Shown: positions 1 through 7,916 of the stretch, one piece after another
Numbering within the stretch: the stretch's first letter is position 1
How the letters are laid out: each line of letters begins with the position of its first letter
Source: UBA1801 sp035353395
GTDB taxonomy: Bacteria; Acidobacteriota; Holophagae; Holophagales; Holophagaceae
Reading direction: 5' to 3'
Length of the DNA stretch: 14,860 nt
Assembly: GCA_035353395.1 (NCBI GenBank)
Contig: DAOPZL010000070.1
Span: 1-14,860, forward strand
Notes under the pieces: model-generated
What the model was told of the DNA's origin: nothing
Database searches by the model: none
Seen by the model: the letters and a program-made list of their open reading frames with translations, nothing else
Made by a program: the position numbers and the translations under genes

Positions 1-56
1 AAAACGCTCGAAATTCATCTTTAATCCAAGGATCATCCGAGAAGAATAGTACGCTC

Positions 57-2738
57 ATGGCTTCTCCCCCCCGGAACATCCCTCAGACCCCCCTGGACAC
101 GCTCCGCGCGGTCCTGGCCGAATATTCCGCCGAGAGCCCCTCCTTCCAGGGGAAGCTGGCCCACCTCCTGCAGACGCACGGCCGTCAGATCTTCCACGAG
201 CTGGGTTCCCGCCTGGTCCAGGCCACGACCCCCAAGGGCCTCCGGAGGGCCCTCCTGGCCCTGGTCCCGAAATACGACTGGCCGGAGTGGGTCCCGTACC
301 TCTTCCAGGCCCTCCAGCAGGACTCGGACCTTGGCGTCTTCGACGAAGGGTGCGCGGCCCTCGGCATCCTCTCGACCCGGGAGGCCCATGAGGCGCTCAG
401 GCAGCTGCAGGGGCTGCGCACCGACCCCGACCGGCAGGTGATCCTGAAGCGGGAGCTGGGGCTCTTCCAGCCCCAGCAGCCCGTCGGACACTACCTCGGC
501 CGCCTGATGGAGGGGCAGGGGAACACCAAGCTCACGCTCCAGGGCGCCAAGGTCCTGGCGGTCCTGGCCGGTCCGGACGACCTTCCGGCCCTCGTGGAGG
601 CCCACCAGCACGGGGATCCCCTCACCCAGAAGCTCGCGACCCGGATCATCGCCTCCCTCCGGGCCCCGGAAGCCACCGACTACCTGGTGGAGACCCTGGA
701 CCGGACCTCCCTCGAATTCGTCGAACTGCAGCATGTGGCGGAAACCATGCGGCAGGTCGCGCACATGGGCCGGGGGGCGGCGAAGCCTGAACTGCTGCGC
801 CTGGTCGAGGAGCGCTTCGCGGAGCGGGTTCCCGGGGTCTCCGACTGCCTGGCGCGGATCCGCGGCATGGAGGGCACGGAGGTCGGCCAGGAACTGGAGC
901 CGCTGCGCGGGGTGTCCCGGGGGGTCTTCGACCGCTTTCTGCTGGAGTGCCTCACCCTGCTGATCGAGGGCAAGGTGGCGCGCTATACCGCCTATCTCTC
1001 GGAAACCTCCGAGCTGGTGGAGACGAGGACCCCCCAGCTCACCGGATCCTGCGACCAGCTGGCGGAGGCCCTCGCCCGCCAGGTCGACCTGGGTCTGACG
1101 CCCTTCTCCCGGGTGTGCCCCTCCTTCCTCCAGGCCCTCCGGGCCCGGGCGGGCGGGAACGAGTTCGTCCAGGCCTTCCTCAGGCTGCTCCCCACCGGGG
1201 AGACCGCGATCCTCGACGAGCTGCTCCTGGATCCGGACCTGACCCGGCGCCAGCAGTACCTCAATGCCCTGGGCAGCCGCGAGGACGACGCCCTGGCGCC
1301 CTTCTTCCTGAAGGCCACCCAGGATGCCATCGTGGAAGTGGGCCAGCTCGCGATCCACCACCTGGGCAAGCTCCCCTCGAGCTTCCCCGCCCTGATGGCC
1401 CTCTTCGAATCCGGCCAGCTCGAGCAGGTCCGCCTGGCCATCCGGGTGTTCTGCGAGAACCGGACCCGGGGAGCGGCGGAGCCCCTGGTGAAGTTCATCC
1501 AGAAGGACACTCGCGACGACATCCTGGTGGAGGCGGTGGAAGCGCTGGCCAACATCCGCCATCCCGCCGCGGCCCCCGTCGTGCTGGAGCTGCTCCACGA
1601 CGGCAAGCCCCTGAACCTGCAGCTCGCCCTTGCCCGCGCCCTGGGACAGATGGAGACCGCGGAGGCCTCCCTGGGACTGCTGCAGAAATCGGCCTCCCTC
1701 AAGCAGCCCCAGGTGCTCATCCTTGCCCTGGAGGGAGCCCTCTCGGCCTTCCCCGGCTTCGACACGCCGATGCCCGTGGAGCACGTCCCCGAGCTCATGC
1801 GCCTCGCCGACCGCTGCTTCGACGAACGGGAGGGGGAGGGCCAGCGGCTGCGGGCCATGCTCGCCCTGCAGGACTTCTACGCCTTCGACAAGGCCACCTA
1901 CGAGAAGCTGAAGGACCTGCTCTCCGACTTCCTGTTCAACATGCGCACCAAGGAGAACTGGGACCGGGAGAACAACGACAAGGTCGCCGCGGTCATCAAG
2001 GAGATGGCCCGCCGCAGCGAGAGCCTGGGACTCATGGCCCGGAAGGAGGCCCACGTGAGGAGCCTGCTCCAGGGCCTCTCCCCCAAGGGCCCCAAGCGGA
2101 CGGAAGCCCTCCTGGCCCTGCGCGAGTCCCTCCAGGACCCGGACCTGATCCTGCGTCCGGAACTGGCCATGGAGCTGGGCGAGGCCGTCCGCCGGGAGCT
2201 GCTCGCCCCGGAGGCGGAATGGCGGGAGACCGCCTACCTCTGCGAGATCGGAGGAACCAGCCGCCAGGCCGACCTGATCGAGCCCATCCGGACGGTGTTC
2301 CAGCAGGCCAAGGGCCTCGGGCTGAAGAGCGCCGCGCGGTCCGCCCTGTTGAACCTGGGACTCACGGAAGCGGACCTCGACCGGCGCCCCCCCATCCGCT
2401 CCATCCTCGTCATCGAGCCCAGCGCCTTCTTCAGGAAGCGCCTCGTTGCGTCCCTCTCGGGGCCTGGACGCTGGGAGATCCTGGAATCCAGCAGCCGGCG
2501 GGAGGCCGCCGCCATCCTGGAGGCACGGGCCGTGGACCTCGTCCTGGCGGAAAGCCAGGATGCCGAAGGCGAACTTGCAACCTGGCTCGAAACCGCCTGG
2601 GGGCAGGGACGCTTCCGACAGGTCCTGCTCAGCACCTCCAGCCGGGACGTCGGCGCGCTGGCCGAAGCGCCCTGGCTCCTCGGCACGCTCTTCAAGCCGT
2701 ATCCCACGGAGCAGCTCCTGGGCCTCCTGGAGGTCTGA
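57..2738 (+). CDS. HEAT-repeat protein with C-terminal degenerate receiver domain
   Basis: Predicted soluble protein of 893 residues with no signal peptide or membrane segment. Residues 1 to about 770 are almost entirely amphipathic helices in a HEAT-like pattern, clearest around 405-570, where segments such as LVEAVEALANIRHPAAAPVV recur; this suggests a protein-binding scaffold. Residues about 780-893 have the fold signature of a response-regulator receiver (ILVIEPSAFFRKRL, then VDLVLAES, LSTSS and LFKPY). The key acidic residues are altered. The usual Asp pair is Glu787-Pro788, and the phosphoacceptor position is Glu832. The Ser/Thr (859-860) and Lys-Pro (880-881) positions are kept, so it is probably a pseudo-receiver that is not phosphorylated normally. 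The ATG at 57 lacks a strong Shine-Dalgarno sequence. The frame is open upstream to the window edge, but bases 1-56 are AT-richer and look intergenic. The partner and process are not recognised. Confidence 0.85.
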   Translation: MASPPRNIPQTPLDTLRAVLAEYSAESPSFQGKLAHLLQTHGRQIFHELGSRLVQATTPKGLRRALLALVPKYDWPEWVPYLFQALQQDSDLGVFDEGCAALGILSTREAHEALRQLQGLRTDPDRQVILKRELGLFQPQQPVGHYLGRLMEGQGNTKLTLQGAKVLAVLAGPDDLPALVEAHQHGDPLTQKLATRIIASLRAPEATDYLVETLDRTSLEFVELQHVAETMRQVAHMGRGAAKPELLRLVEERFAERVPGVSDCLARIRGMEGTEVGQELEPLRGVSRGVFDRFLLECLTLLIEGKVARYTAYLSETSELVETRTPQLTGSCDQLAEALARQVDLGLTPFSRVCPSFLQALRARAGGNEFVQAFLRLLPTGETAILDELLLDPDLTRRQQYLNALGSREDDALAPFFLKATQDAIVEVGQLAIHHLGKLPSSFPALMALFESGQLEQVRLAIRVFCENRTRGAAEPLVKFIQKDTRDDILVEAVEALANIRHPAAAPVVLELLHDGKPLNLQLALARALGQMETAEASLGLLQKSASLKQPQVLILALEGALSAFPGFDTPMPVEHVPELMRLADRCFDEREGEGQRLRAMLALQDFYAFDKATYEKLKDLLSDFLFNMRTKENWDRENNDKVAAVIKEMARRSESLGLMARKEAHVRSLLQGLSPKGPKRTEALLALRESLQDPDLILRPELAMELGEAVRRELLAPEAEWRETAYLCEIGGTSRQADLIEPIRTVFQQAKGLGLKSAARSALLNLGLTEADLDRRPPIRSILVIEPSAFFRKRLVASLSGPGRWEILESSSRREAAAILEARAVDLVLAESQDAEGELATWLETAWGQGRFRQVLLSTSSRDVGALAEAPWLLGTLFKPYPTEQLLGLLEV

Positions 2739-2815
2739 CCCGGCAAGCGTCCCCCTGACGGGCGGCATGGGCTAGACTCTCAGGAGAGCCACCCCCCGAA
2801 CCTTCCGAGGCCCCC

Positions 2816-4273
2816 ATGTTCTTCAAACCCTGGATGCGTCCGCTCCCGCTGCTGTGCATCCTGTCCCTCGCGCTGCCGGCCCAGGAAAGCGACATGGAAG
2901 AACGGCTCCTCCTCTCGGGCGAGCGGGCCTACGCCGCCAAGTCCTACGCGGAGGCCTTCGGGACCTGGAACCAGCTGCTGCAGGCCTCCCCGCAGTCGCC
3001 CTTCGCCGCCGAGGCCCTCCTTCGGATGGCCCGCCACCGCGTCCAGGTCGACAAGAAGCCCGAGGAGGCCATGCCCCTCCTGGACCGCCTGAAGGCCGAA
3101 CACATCAAGACGCCGTTTGCGGCCGAGGGCCTCCTGCTGCGGGGCATGGTCCTGGCCGCCCGGAGCCGGCGCCCCCAGGACATGAAGGAGGCGATCGCGG
3201 AATTCAACCGGGTGATCGATCTCTTCCCCGACCACGAGGCCGTCCAGAACGCCCGCTACCAGCTCGGCCTGGCCTACCGGGCCCAGGGCCAGTGCGGGCA
3301 GGCTCTGCAGCAGTTCGTCGAGGTCATGCGGCTCGACCCGACCGCTCCGGTCGCGCCCCAGGCGCAGCTCCAAGCCGCCGAGGCGCTGGACGTCCTGGGC
3401 GACCTCCCGGGCTGCCTGAGGCTCCTCCAGGGAATCCGCGAGCGGTTCCCCGGGACGCCCGAGGCCGCCGAAGCCGAGTGGCGGCTGGCCGTCCGGGTGA
3501 AGCTCCGGCTCCAGAAACCGCCCCTCAGGTCCGAAGGGCCGTGGCCCAAGGGGAAGCAGAAATGGCTGAAGACCCCCACGCTGCTGGCCGTCGATCCCCA
3601 GGGCGGTCTGGTCGTCTACCAGGACGACCTGGGCCAGGCCTTCCTGCTGAAGGGCACGGACCTCGTCCCCACGGGCCCGGCCGGCAGGAACGCCAAGGCC
3701 CTGGTCGCGGGGCCGGAGGGCCAGACCTGGCTCCTGAGTCCCAAGCAGGGCCTCGTGAGGCAGGACGGGACCACCCGGGAGCTGGGCGGATTCACCGCCC
3801 CGACCGGAGCATTCCTCGACACCTGGAACAATCTCTGGATCGGGGATGCCAAGGCCTCCCATCTGGGCATATTCCCGCCGGAGGGCAATCCGCGCACCAT
3901 TCCCTCGCCGAGCGCGGTGGCCCTCGCGCCCATGCCCGACGGCGGTGCCGCCCTCGCCTCCGACACCAACCGTTCCCTGCTGTTCCTCGACCCGGCGGGC
4001 CAGCCGAGGGTCACGGTCCCCTACGGCAAGGGCCTCCCGGCGAGCTTCCGCTACGTGCTCTCCCTCTGTTCCGATCCCCTGGGCCACGTCGCGGCCATCG
4101 TGGACGGGGATTTCGAAGGCGTGGCCGTCTGGGGCCCGGACGGCTCCCTGCTGAGGAGCGCCACGTTCAAGGCCCTCGGCATCAACGGGAAGTTCCGCGC
4201 CATTGCCCTGGACCGCCAGGGATGCATCATTCTGGCTGACCGAACCAACGATGCGCTGATCCGGCTGAACTGA
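2816..4273 (+). CDS. Exported TPR and beta-propeller (NHL-like) protein
   Basis: Predicted 485-residue exported protein. Residues 1-22 form a Sec signal peptide with a likely cut after LALPA; Cys14 is not in a lipobox, so a lipoprotein is unlikely. Residues about 30-235 are TPR-like helical pairs of the BamD/YbgF type (YAEAFGTWNQLLQ, AIAEFNRVIDLFPDH, ALQQFVEVMRLDP). Residues about 249-485 are short beta-strand repeats with Asp/Gly turns (LLAVDPQGGLVVYQ, ATFKALGINGKFRAIALDRQ), resembling an NHL or SMP-30-like propeller. The ATG at 2816 has GAGG five bases upstream, which favours it over the in-frame ATG at 2834. A 77-bp spacer separates it from the previous gene, and the next gene starts one base after its stop, so the two are probably co-transcribed. 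A periplasmic or envelope scaffolding role is inferred; the exact function is unknown. Confidence 0.85.
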   Translation: MFFKPWMRPLPLLCILSLALPAQESDMEERLLLSGERAYAAKSYAEAFGTWNQLLQASPQSPFAAEALLRMARHRVQVDKKPEEAMPLLDRLKAEHIKTPFAAEGLLLRGMVLAARSRRPQDMKEAIAEFNRVIDLFPDHEAVQNARYQLGLAYRAQGQCGQALQQFVEVMRLDPTAPVAPQAQLQAAEALDVLGDLPGCLRLLQGIRERFPGTPEAAEAEWRLAVRVKLRLQKPPLRSEGPWPKGKQKWLKTPTLLAVDPQGGLVVYQDDLGQAFLLKGTDLVPTGPAGRNAKALVAGPEGQTWLLSPKQGLVRQDGTTRELGGFTAPTGAFLDTWNNLWIGDAKASHLGIFPPEGNPRTIPSPSAVALAPMPDGGAALASDTNRSLLFLDPAGQPRVTVPYGKGLPASFRYVLSLCSDPLGHVAAIVDGDFEGVAVWGPDGSLLRSATFKALGINGKFRAIALDRQGCIILADRTNDALIRLN

Positions 4274-4274
4274 C

Positions 4275-6165
4275 ATGCGACCTCTCCCAGTCCCCTTCGT
4301 CCGTCTCCTCCTGGCCTGGGCCCTCTGCCTGCCCTTCGGCCGCGCCCAGGACGCCCCCCTCCGGGAGACCTTCCTGCAGGCCAAGGTCATGTGGGCCACC
4401 CAGGGCGACAAGGACGGGGCTTCCGCCAGGTTCGAACAGGTGATCGGGGTCCTGGAGCCCAAGGCTTCTTCCCTGGACGCCGCCTGGCTGCAGGTGCTCT
4501 GCGAAAGCTACAACTGGCTGGCGATCCTGGACGACCGCACCCCGGCGAAGCGCCCCCGGGTCCAGAAGGACCTGGAGGCCATCCTGCACCTGGATCCCGG
4601 CTTCGAGGTGGACCGGAACGTCACGAATGCGAGGCTCCTGGGCGTCTTCGAAGGGCTCCGCGGGACCAGGCTCGGCTGGATCAGGATCAGCCTGAAGCCC
4701 GCGGGGGGAACCCTGACCCTCGACGACAAGCCCTGCTCCCTGGACCAGAAAGCCGTCAAGTACCTGCTCCCCGGGCCCCATGTCTTCAGGTATTCGAAAC
4801 CGGGCTACCAGACCCTCGAATACACCGCGGAGATCGCCCTCAAGGAGAACAGGCCCCTGGACGCCGAACTGGTCCGGACCTCCTCCACCCTCACCTTCAA
4901 CACGTTCCCTTCCGGCGCCGAGATCCTGCTGGACGGCCGGAGCCTCGGGACCAGCTCGGGGCACGCGCCGGCCTCCGCCGCCGCGAGGGCGGCGAACCTG
5001 GGCCTCGCCGTGGAGCAGCTCTCGGACGATTTCGTCCTGGTCGACCTGGCTCCGGGGAAACACCTGATCGAGGTCCGGGCTCCCTGCTTCCAGACCAAGC
5101 GCATCTCGCTCGGAGAAGAGCTGACCACTCCCTTCGCGGACCATCTCCTCGAGCCCTTCAAGCTGGAGCCGTCCAGCGGCACCCTGTCGGTGAGCTCCGA
5201 CGTCCCCGGCGGCGAGCTCCTCCTTTCGGGCCGGAGCCTCGGGCCGCTGCCCGTGAAGGACGCGCCGGTCTGTCCGGGCAGCTACCTCCTCCAGGTCAAG
5301 TTCGCGGCCGGAGGCTACAGCCAGCCGCTCGACGTCGAGGAAGGGAAGACCGTCGAGCTGCGCGTGATGCCCAGGCCGCGCCTGGCCTACCTCGGCTTCG
5401 AAGGGACGGAGGACTTCGCCGGCCGGGACCGCATCCTCGGCATGCTCCAGAACCTCGGTCCGCGGCTGAAGGAGGTCGTCTTCACCCCACCGTCCCCGAA
5501 CGAGTCCATCGAGGAGGCCAGCCGGCGGCTGAAGGCGGGCAGGGAGGCGGAGATGATCCTGGTGGCCCGTCCCGTTCCCGGCAGGCCCGCGGGCAGGATC
5601 GAGCTGGTCGTCTCCACCCTGGGCGGCGAGGAGGAACGCACCCTCGTGAAGCCCCTGGAGGTGGACCCGCTNNNNNNNNNNNNNNNNNNNNNNNNNNNNN
5701 NNNNNNNNNNNNNNNNNNNNNNNNNNNNNNNNNNNNNNNNNNNNNNNNNNNNNNNNNNNNNNNNNNNNNNNGACGCTCCAGCCCGTCGAGATCCCGGTGA
5801 ACGCCTCCAACCTCTGCTATCCCGCCCTCCTCGCGGACCTTCGCCTCCGCCAACAGGGTGCCAAGGGGGACGAGGCGGCCCTGCTCCGCCTCCAGCAGGC
5901 CCTCGCCCTCATGCATTTCCACCAGTACGACAAGGCCATGGAGGTGCTCAGGGACGCCCGGCTGAGCACCTCCGCCGGCGTGTGCCAGGGGACCCTCGAC
6001 TACTACGCGGGCGCGAGCCTCCTGCGGCTCGGGACGACCTACCTGGAGGCGTCCGGCCAGGCCTTCAACCGGTCGCTCAAGTACCCCCAGGCGACACTTT
6101 TCGGCCCCGACGGCCCGAGGGTGTCTATCCTTGCGAAGCAGGCCCTCGAGAACCTGAAGCCTTGA
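4275..6165 (+). CDS. Exported PEGA-domain and TPR protein, interrupted by an assembly gap
   Basis: The 465 codons before the gap begin with a signal peptide (residues 1-24, likely cut after FGRA). A helical TPR-like region follows (about 25-120), then three PEGA-like beta modules at about 134-200, 205-300 and 302-370. The second is clearest (FPSGAEILLDGRSLG). PEGA modules are usually extracytoplasmic and linked to surface or cell-wall functions. Residues 371-465 look like a mixed alpha/beta domain. After the gap, 130 codons from 5773 to the stop at 6163-6165 encode TPR-like helices (ALALMHFHQYDKAMEVLRDA). The two parts are in different nominal frames, but the 100-N run has arbitrary length, so this is not evidence of a real frameshift. 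I treat it as one gene because one side is open into the gap and the other open out of it; two genes cannot be excluded. The start lies one base after the previous stop with no strong Shine-Dalgarno sequence, which suggests translational coupling. Confidence 0.75.
5672..5771. other. 100-N scaffold gap inside the PEGA gene
   Basis: A run of exactly 100 N, the conventional placeholder for a gap of unknown length. Unlike the second gap, the flanks share no visible repeat, so real sequence is probably missing here. The nominal frame changes from one side to the other, so the true missing length cannot be 100 bases if the gene is intact. Confidence 0.97.
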
Positions 6166-6176
6166 ACCTATGACAT

Positions 6177-6182
6177 GGAGGG
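6177..6182 (+). promoter_or_regulatory. Ribosome binding site fixing the start at 6187
   Basis: GGAGGG lies four bases upstream of the ATG at 6187. The alternative in-frame ATG at 6175 has no such site and overlaps this motif, so 6187 is the better start. Confidence 0.65.
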
Positions 6183-6186
6183 AACC

Positions 6187-6582
6187 ATGATCCCACTGCA
6201 TCGTCGCCAGCGCGGAGAAGGCAAGATCGGCTGCATCGTGAGTCTCCTTGTCCTCGTCGTCGCGGTCGCCGCCGGCATCAAGCTGGCTCCGGTCTACTGG
6301 ACGGACAACGAACTGAAGGACGCGGCCAAGGACGCCGCCAGCCGCGCCTCCGTGATGGAGGCCCCGGCCATCGTGCTGATGCTCAGGGGGAAGGCGCAGG
6401 AACTCGGCATCACCGAGGCCATCACGCCCGGGGCGATCAAGGCCACGAAGACGGGCGGAAGCACCCAGGGCAACTGCATCATAAATATAAAATATACACG
6501 CAAGATCGATCTCTACGGCGCCTACGTGTGGCCCGTCGAGGTGAACGAGACGGTCTCGGCTCCGTACATGAGCGGACTCTAG
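6187..6582 (+). CDS. Small single-pass membrane protein (DUF4845-like)
   Basis: A 131-residue protein with a short basic N-terminus (HRRQRGEGK). One strong transmembrane helix at about residues 13-35 (IGCIVSLLVLVVAVAAGIKL) is followed by APVYW and a soluble tail of about 95 residues, probably outside the cytoplasm. The pattern of a basic, Gly-containing N-terminus, one helix, a KLxPxY motif and a small alpha/beta tail resembles the DUF4845 family, whose function is not established; the assignment is by eye. It starts 21 bases after the PEGA gene stop and may belong to the same operon. Codons 6478-6498 form a striking AT-rich patch with two rare ATA codons, unlike the rest of the gene. The reading frame stays intact through it. 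Confidence 0.75.
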   Translation: MIPLHRRQRGEGKIGCIVSLLVLVVAVAAGIKLAPVYWTDNELKDAAKDAASRASVMEAPAIVLMLRGKAQELGITEAITPGAIKATKTGGSTQGNCIINIKYTRKIDLYGAYVWPVEVNETVSAPYMSGL

Positions 6583-6638
6583 GATATTTCCAGGCCTGAC
6601 CGCTTGCTTTTCCGGAAGTCTTCAGGCAATTTTAGGGA

Positions 6639-7916
6639 ATGTCCTTCCAGCTTCCAAAGAATGAATCATATTCCAAGGGGCCCCTTTCTCCGGTGAAGGC
6701 CCCGGGGTCGAAGTCCGTGTGCAATCGGGCCCTGCTCCTGGCGGGCATCTCGGAGGGCGACTCCTGCCTGTCGGAAGTTCTGGACTCGGACGACACCCGC
6801 CGCATGCGCGAGTGCCTGGGCGCCCTCGGGATCCCCGTCGAGGAGGTCCCAGGCCGGTGGACCGTGCGCGGGGGACACCGACCGGCCCCCCGGGGGAGCC
6901 TGTGCGCGGGCGCCTCCGGCACGACCTTGCGCTTCCTGCTGCCCTGGCTCGCCGTGACGGCCGACCGGCCGGTCGTCTTCACCGGGGATCCGCGGTTGTT
7001 CGAAAGACCGCTGGGGGGGCTCCTGGCCGCCCTCGAAGCCCTGGGCGCCGCATGGGAGCCCCGGCAGGCGGGCGGCGTCCTCCACCCTGTCCCCGTCCCT
7101 CCCCGCAGCATGGACCTGGACGTCGACCCCACGGCGAGCAGCCAGTTCCTGACGGGGCTGGCCATGGCCGCTGCCGCCCTTCCCGGGGGAGGCCGCCTCC
7201 GCTGGCGCGAGGCGCCGCCTTCCGCCAGCTACCTCGGCCTGACGGCCCACTGGATGGCGGCCTTCGGGTGCACGACCCGCCTCACGGCCCAGGGCTGGGA
7301 GATTCCTGGAGGCTCCCTGCGGGGAAGGGAGGTCCGGATCCCCGGCGACTGGAGCGGAGCCGCGGCCTTCCTCTGCGCCGCGGCCGTCACCGGCAGGCGC
7401 GTGACCCTCTCGCCCCTGGATCCGTCGGACCCCCAGGGGGACCGGGCCGTCGCGGACATCCTGGAAACCTCGGGTTGTCGGGTCAGCTGGTCGGACACGG
7501 ACCACCTGTCGGTGGAAGGCCCCCTCGCCAGGGGACTGGACTGCGACCTGGAACAGTGCCCCGATCTCGGCCCGGTCCTGGCCGCCACCGCCGCGCTGGC
7601 GCCCGGGCCCTCCCTCCTCAGGGGGCTCCAGACCCTGCCCCTGAAGGAATGCGACCGCCTCGCCGCCTCGGCGGAGCTGGTCCACTGGCTGGGGGGCACG
7701 GCCCGGATCCTGGACGGCCGCGCCCTGGCGATCCAGCCCGGGGCATGCCCCGGACCCCGGCCGCCCTTCGATCCCCGCCACGACCACCGCATGGCCTTCG
7801 CGGCGGCCGTGGGAGCCCTCCGCTGCGGGGGCGAGCTCCTGGACCCGGAATGCGTCGCCAAGACCCTCCCCACCTTCTGGGAGGACTGGGCCGCCATGCT
7901 CGGAACCGGCCGGTGA
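6639..7916 (+). CDS. aroA: 3-phosphoshikimate 1-carboxyvinyltransferase (EPSP synthase)
   Basis: AroA transfers the enolpyruvyl group of phosphoenolpyruvate to shikimate 3-phosphate, the sixth step of the shikimate pathway, in the cytoplasm. At 425 residues it has the normal length. Family motifs are in order: PGSKSVCNRALLLAG with Lys25, GASGTTLRF at 91-99, ASSQF with Ser167, Ser168 and Gln169, the catalytic-type Asp309 in PDLGP, LKECDRL with Lys336, Glu337 and Arg340, and HDHRMAF with Asp382 and Arg384. The Gly in the ASGTT loop is that of ordinary enzymes, with no Ala replacement as in class II types. The ATG at 6639 puts the PGSKS motif at the usual distance from the N-terminus. The only purine-rich site, AGGGA, abuts this ATG with no spacer, which is unusual; no better start is seen. 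Its TGA overlaps the GTG start of the next gene, so the two are probably co-translated. Confidence 0.95.
   Translation: MSFQLPKNESYSKGPLSPVKAPGSKSVCNRALLLAGISEGDSCLSEVLDSDDTRRMRECLGALGIPVEEVPGRWTVRGGHRPAPRGSLCAGASGTTLRFLLPWLAVTADRPVVFTGDPRLFERPLGGLLAALEALGAAWEPRQAGGVLHPVPVPPRSMDLDVDPTASSQFLTGLAMAAAALPGGGRLRWREAPPSASYLGLTAHWMAAFGCTTRLTAQGWEIPGGSLRGREVRIPGDWSGAAAFLCAAAVTGRRVTLSPLDPSDPQGDRAVADILETSGCRVSWSDTDHLSVEGPLARGLDCDLEQCPDLGPVLAATAALAPGPSLLRGLQTLPLKECDRLAASAELVHWLGGTARILDGRALAIQPGACPGPRPPFDPRHDHRMAFAAAVGALRCGGELLDPECVAKTLPTFWEDWAAMLGTGR

Noticed and set aside
33..2768. A 911-codon minus-strand open frame opposite the HEAT-repeat gene
   Set aside because: It is a shadow frame typical of GC-rich coding DNA. 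Its composition is Gly/Gln/Leu/Glu-rich with no motifs, while the plus strand encodes coherent HEAT and receiver segments.
2750..2788. A promoter (TAGACT) and the small palindrome CTCTCAGGAGAG between the first two genes
   Set aside because: No -35 element at a workable distance was found, and a 12-base palindrome with a two-base loop is not convincing by itself.
6593..6607. A sigma-54 (-24/-12) promoter look-alike just before aroA: GG followed by TTGCTTT
   Set aside because: The distance between the GG and GC dinucleotides is 11 bases instead of the nearly invariant 10, and the -24 half matches poorly (AGGCCTG against TGGCACG).
6594..6634. Terminator-like hairpin GCCTGA...TCAGGC followed by AATTTTA before aroA
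   Set aside because: The 6-bp stem closes a 22-base loop and the T run is short; too weak to call a terminator.
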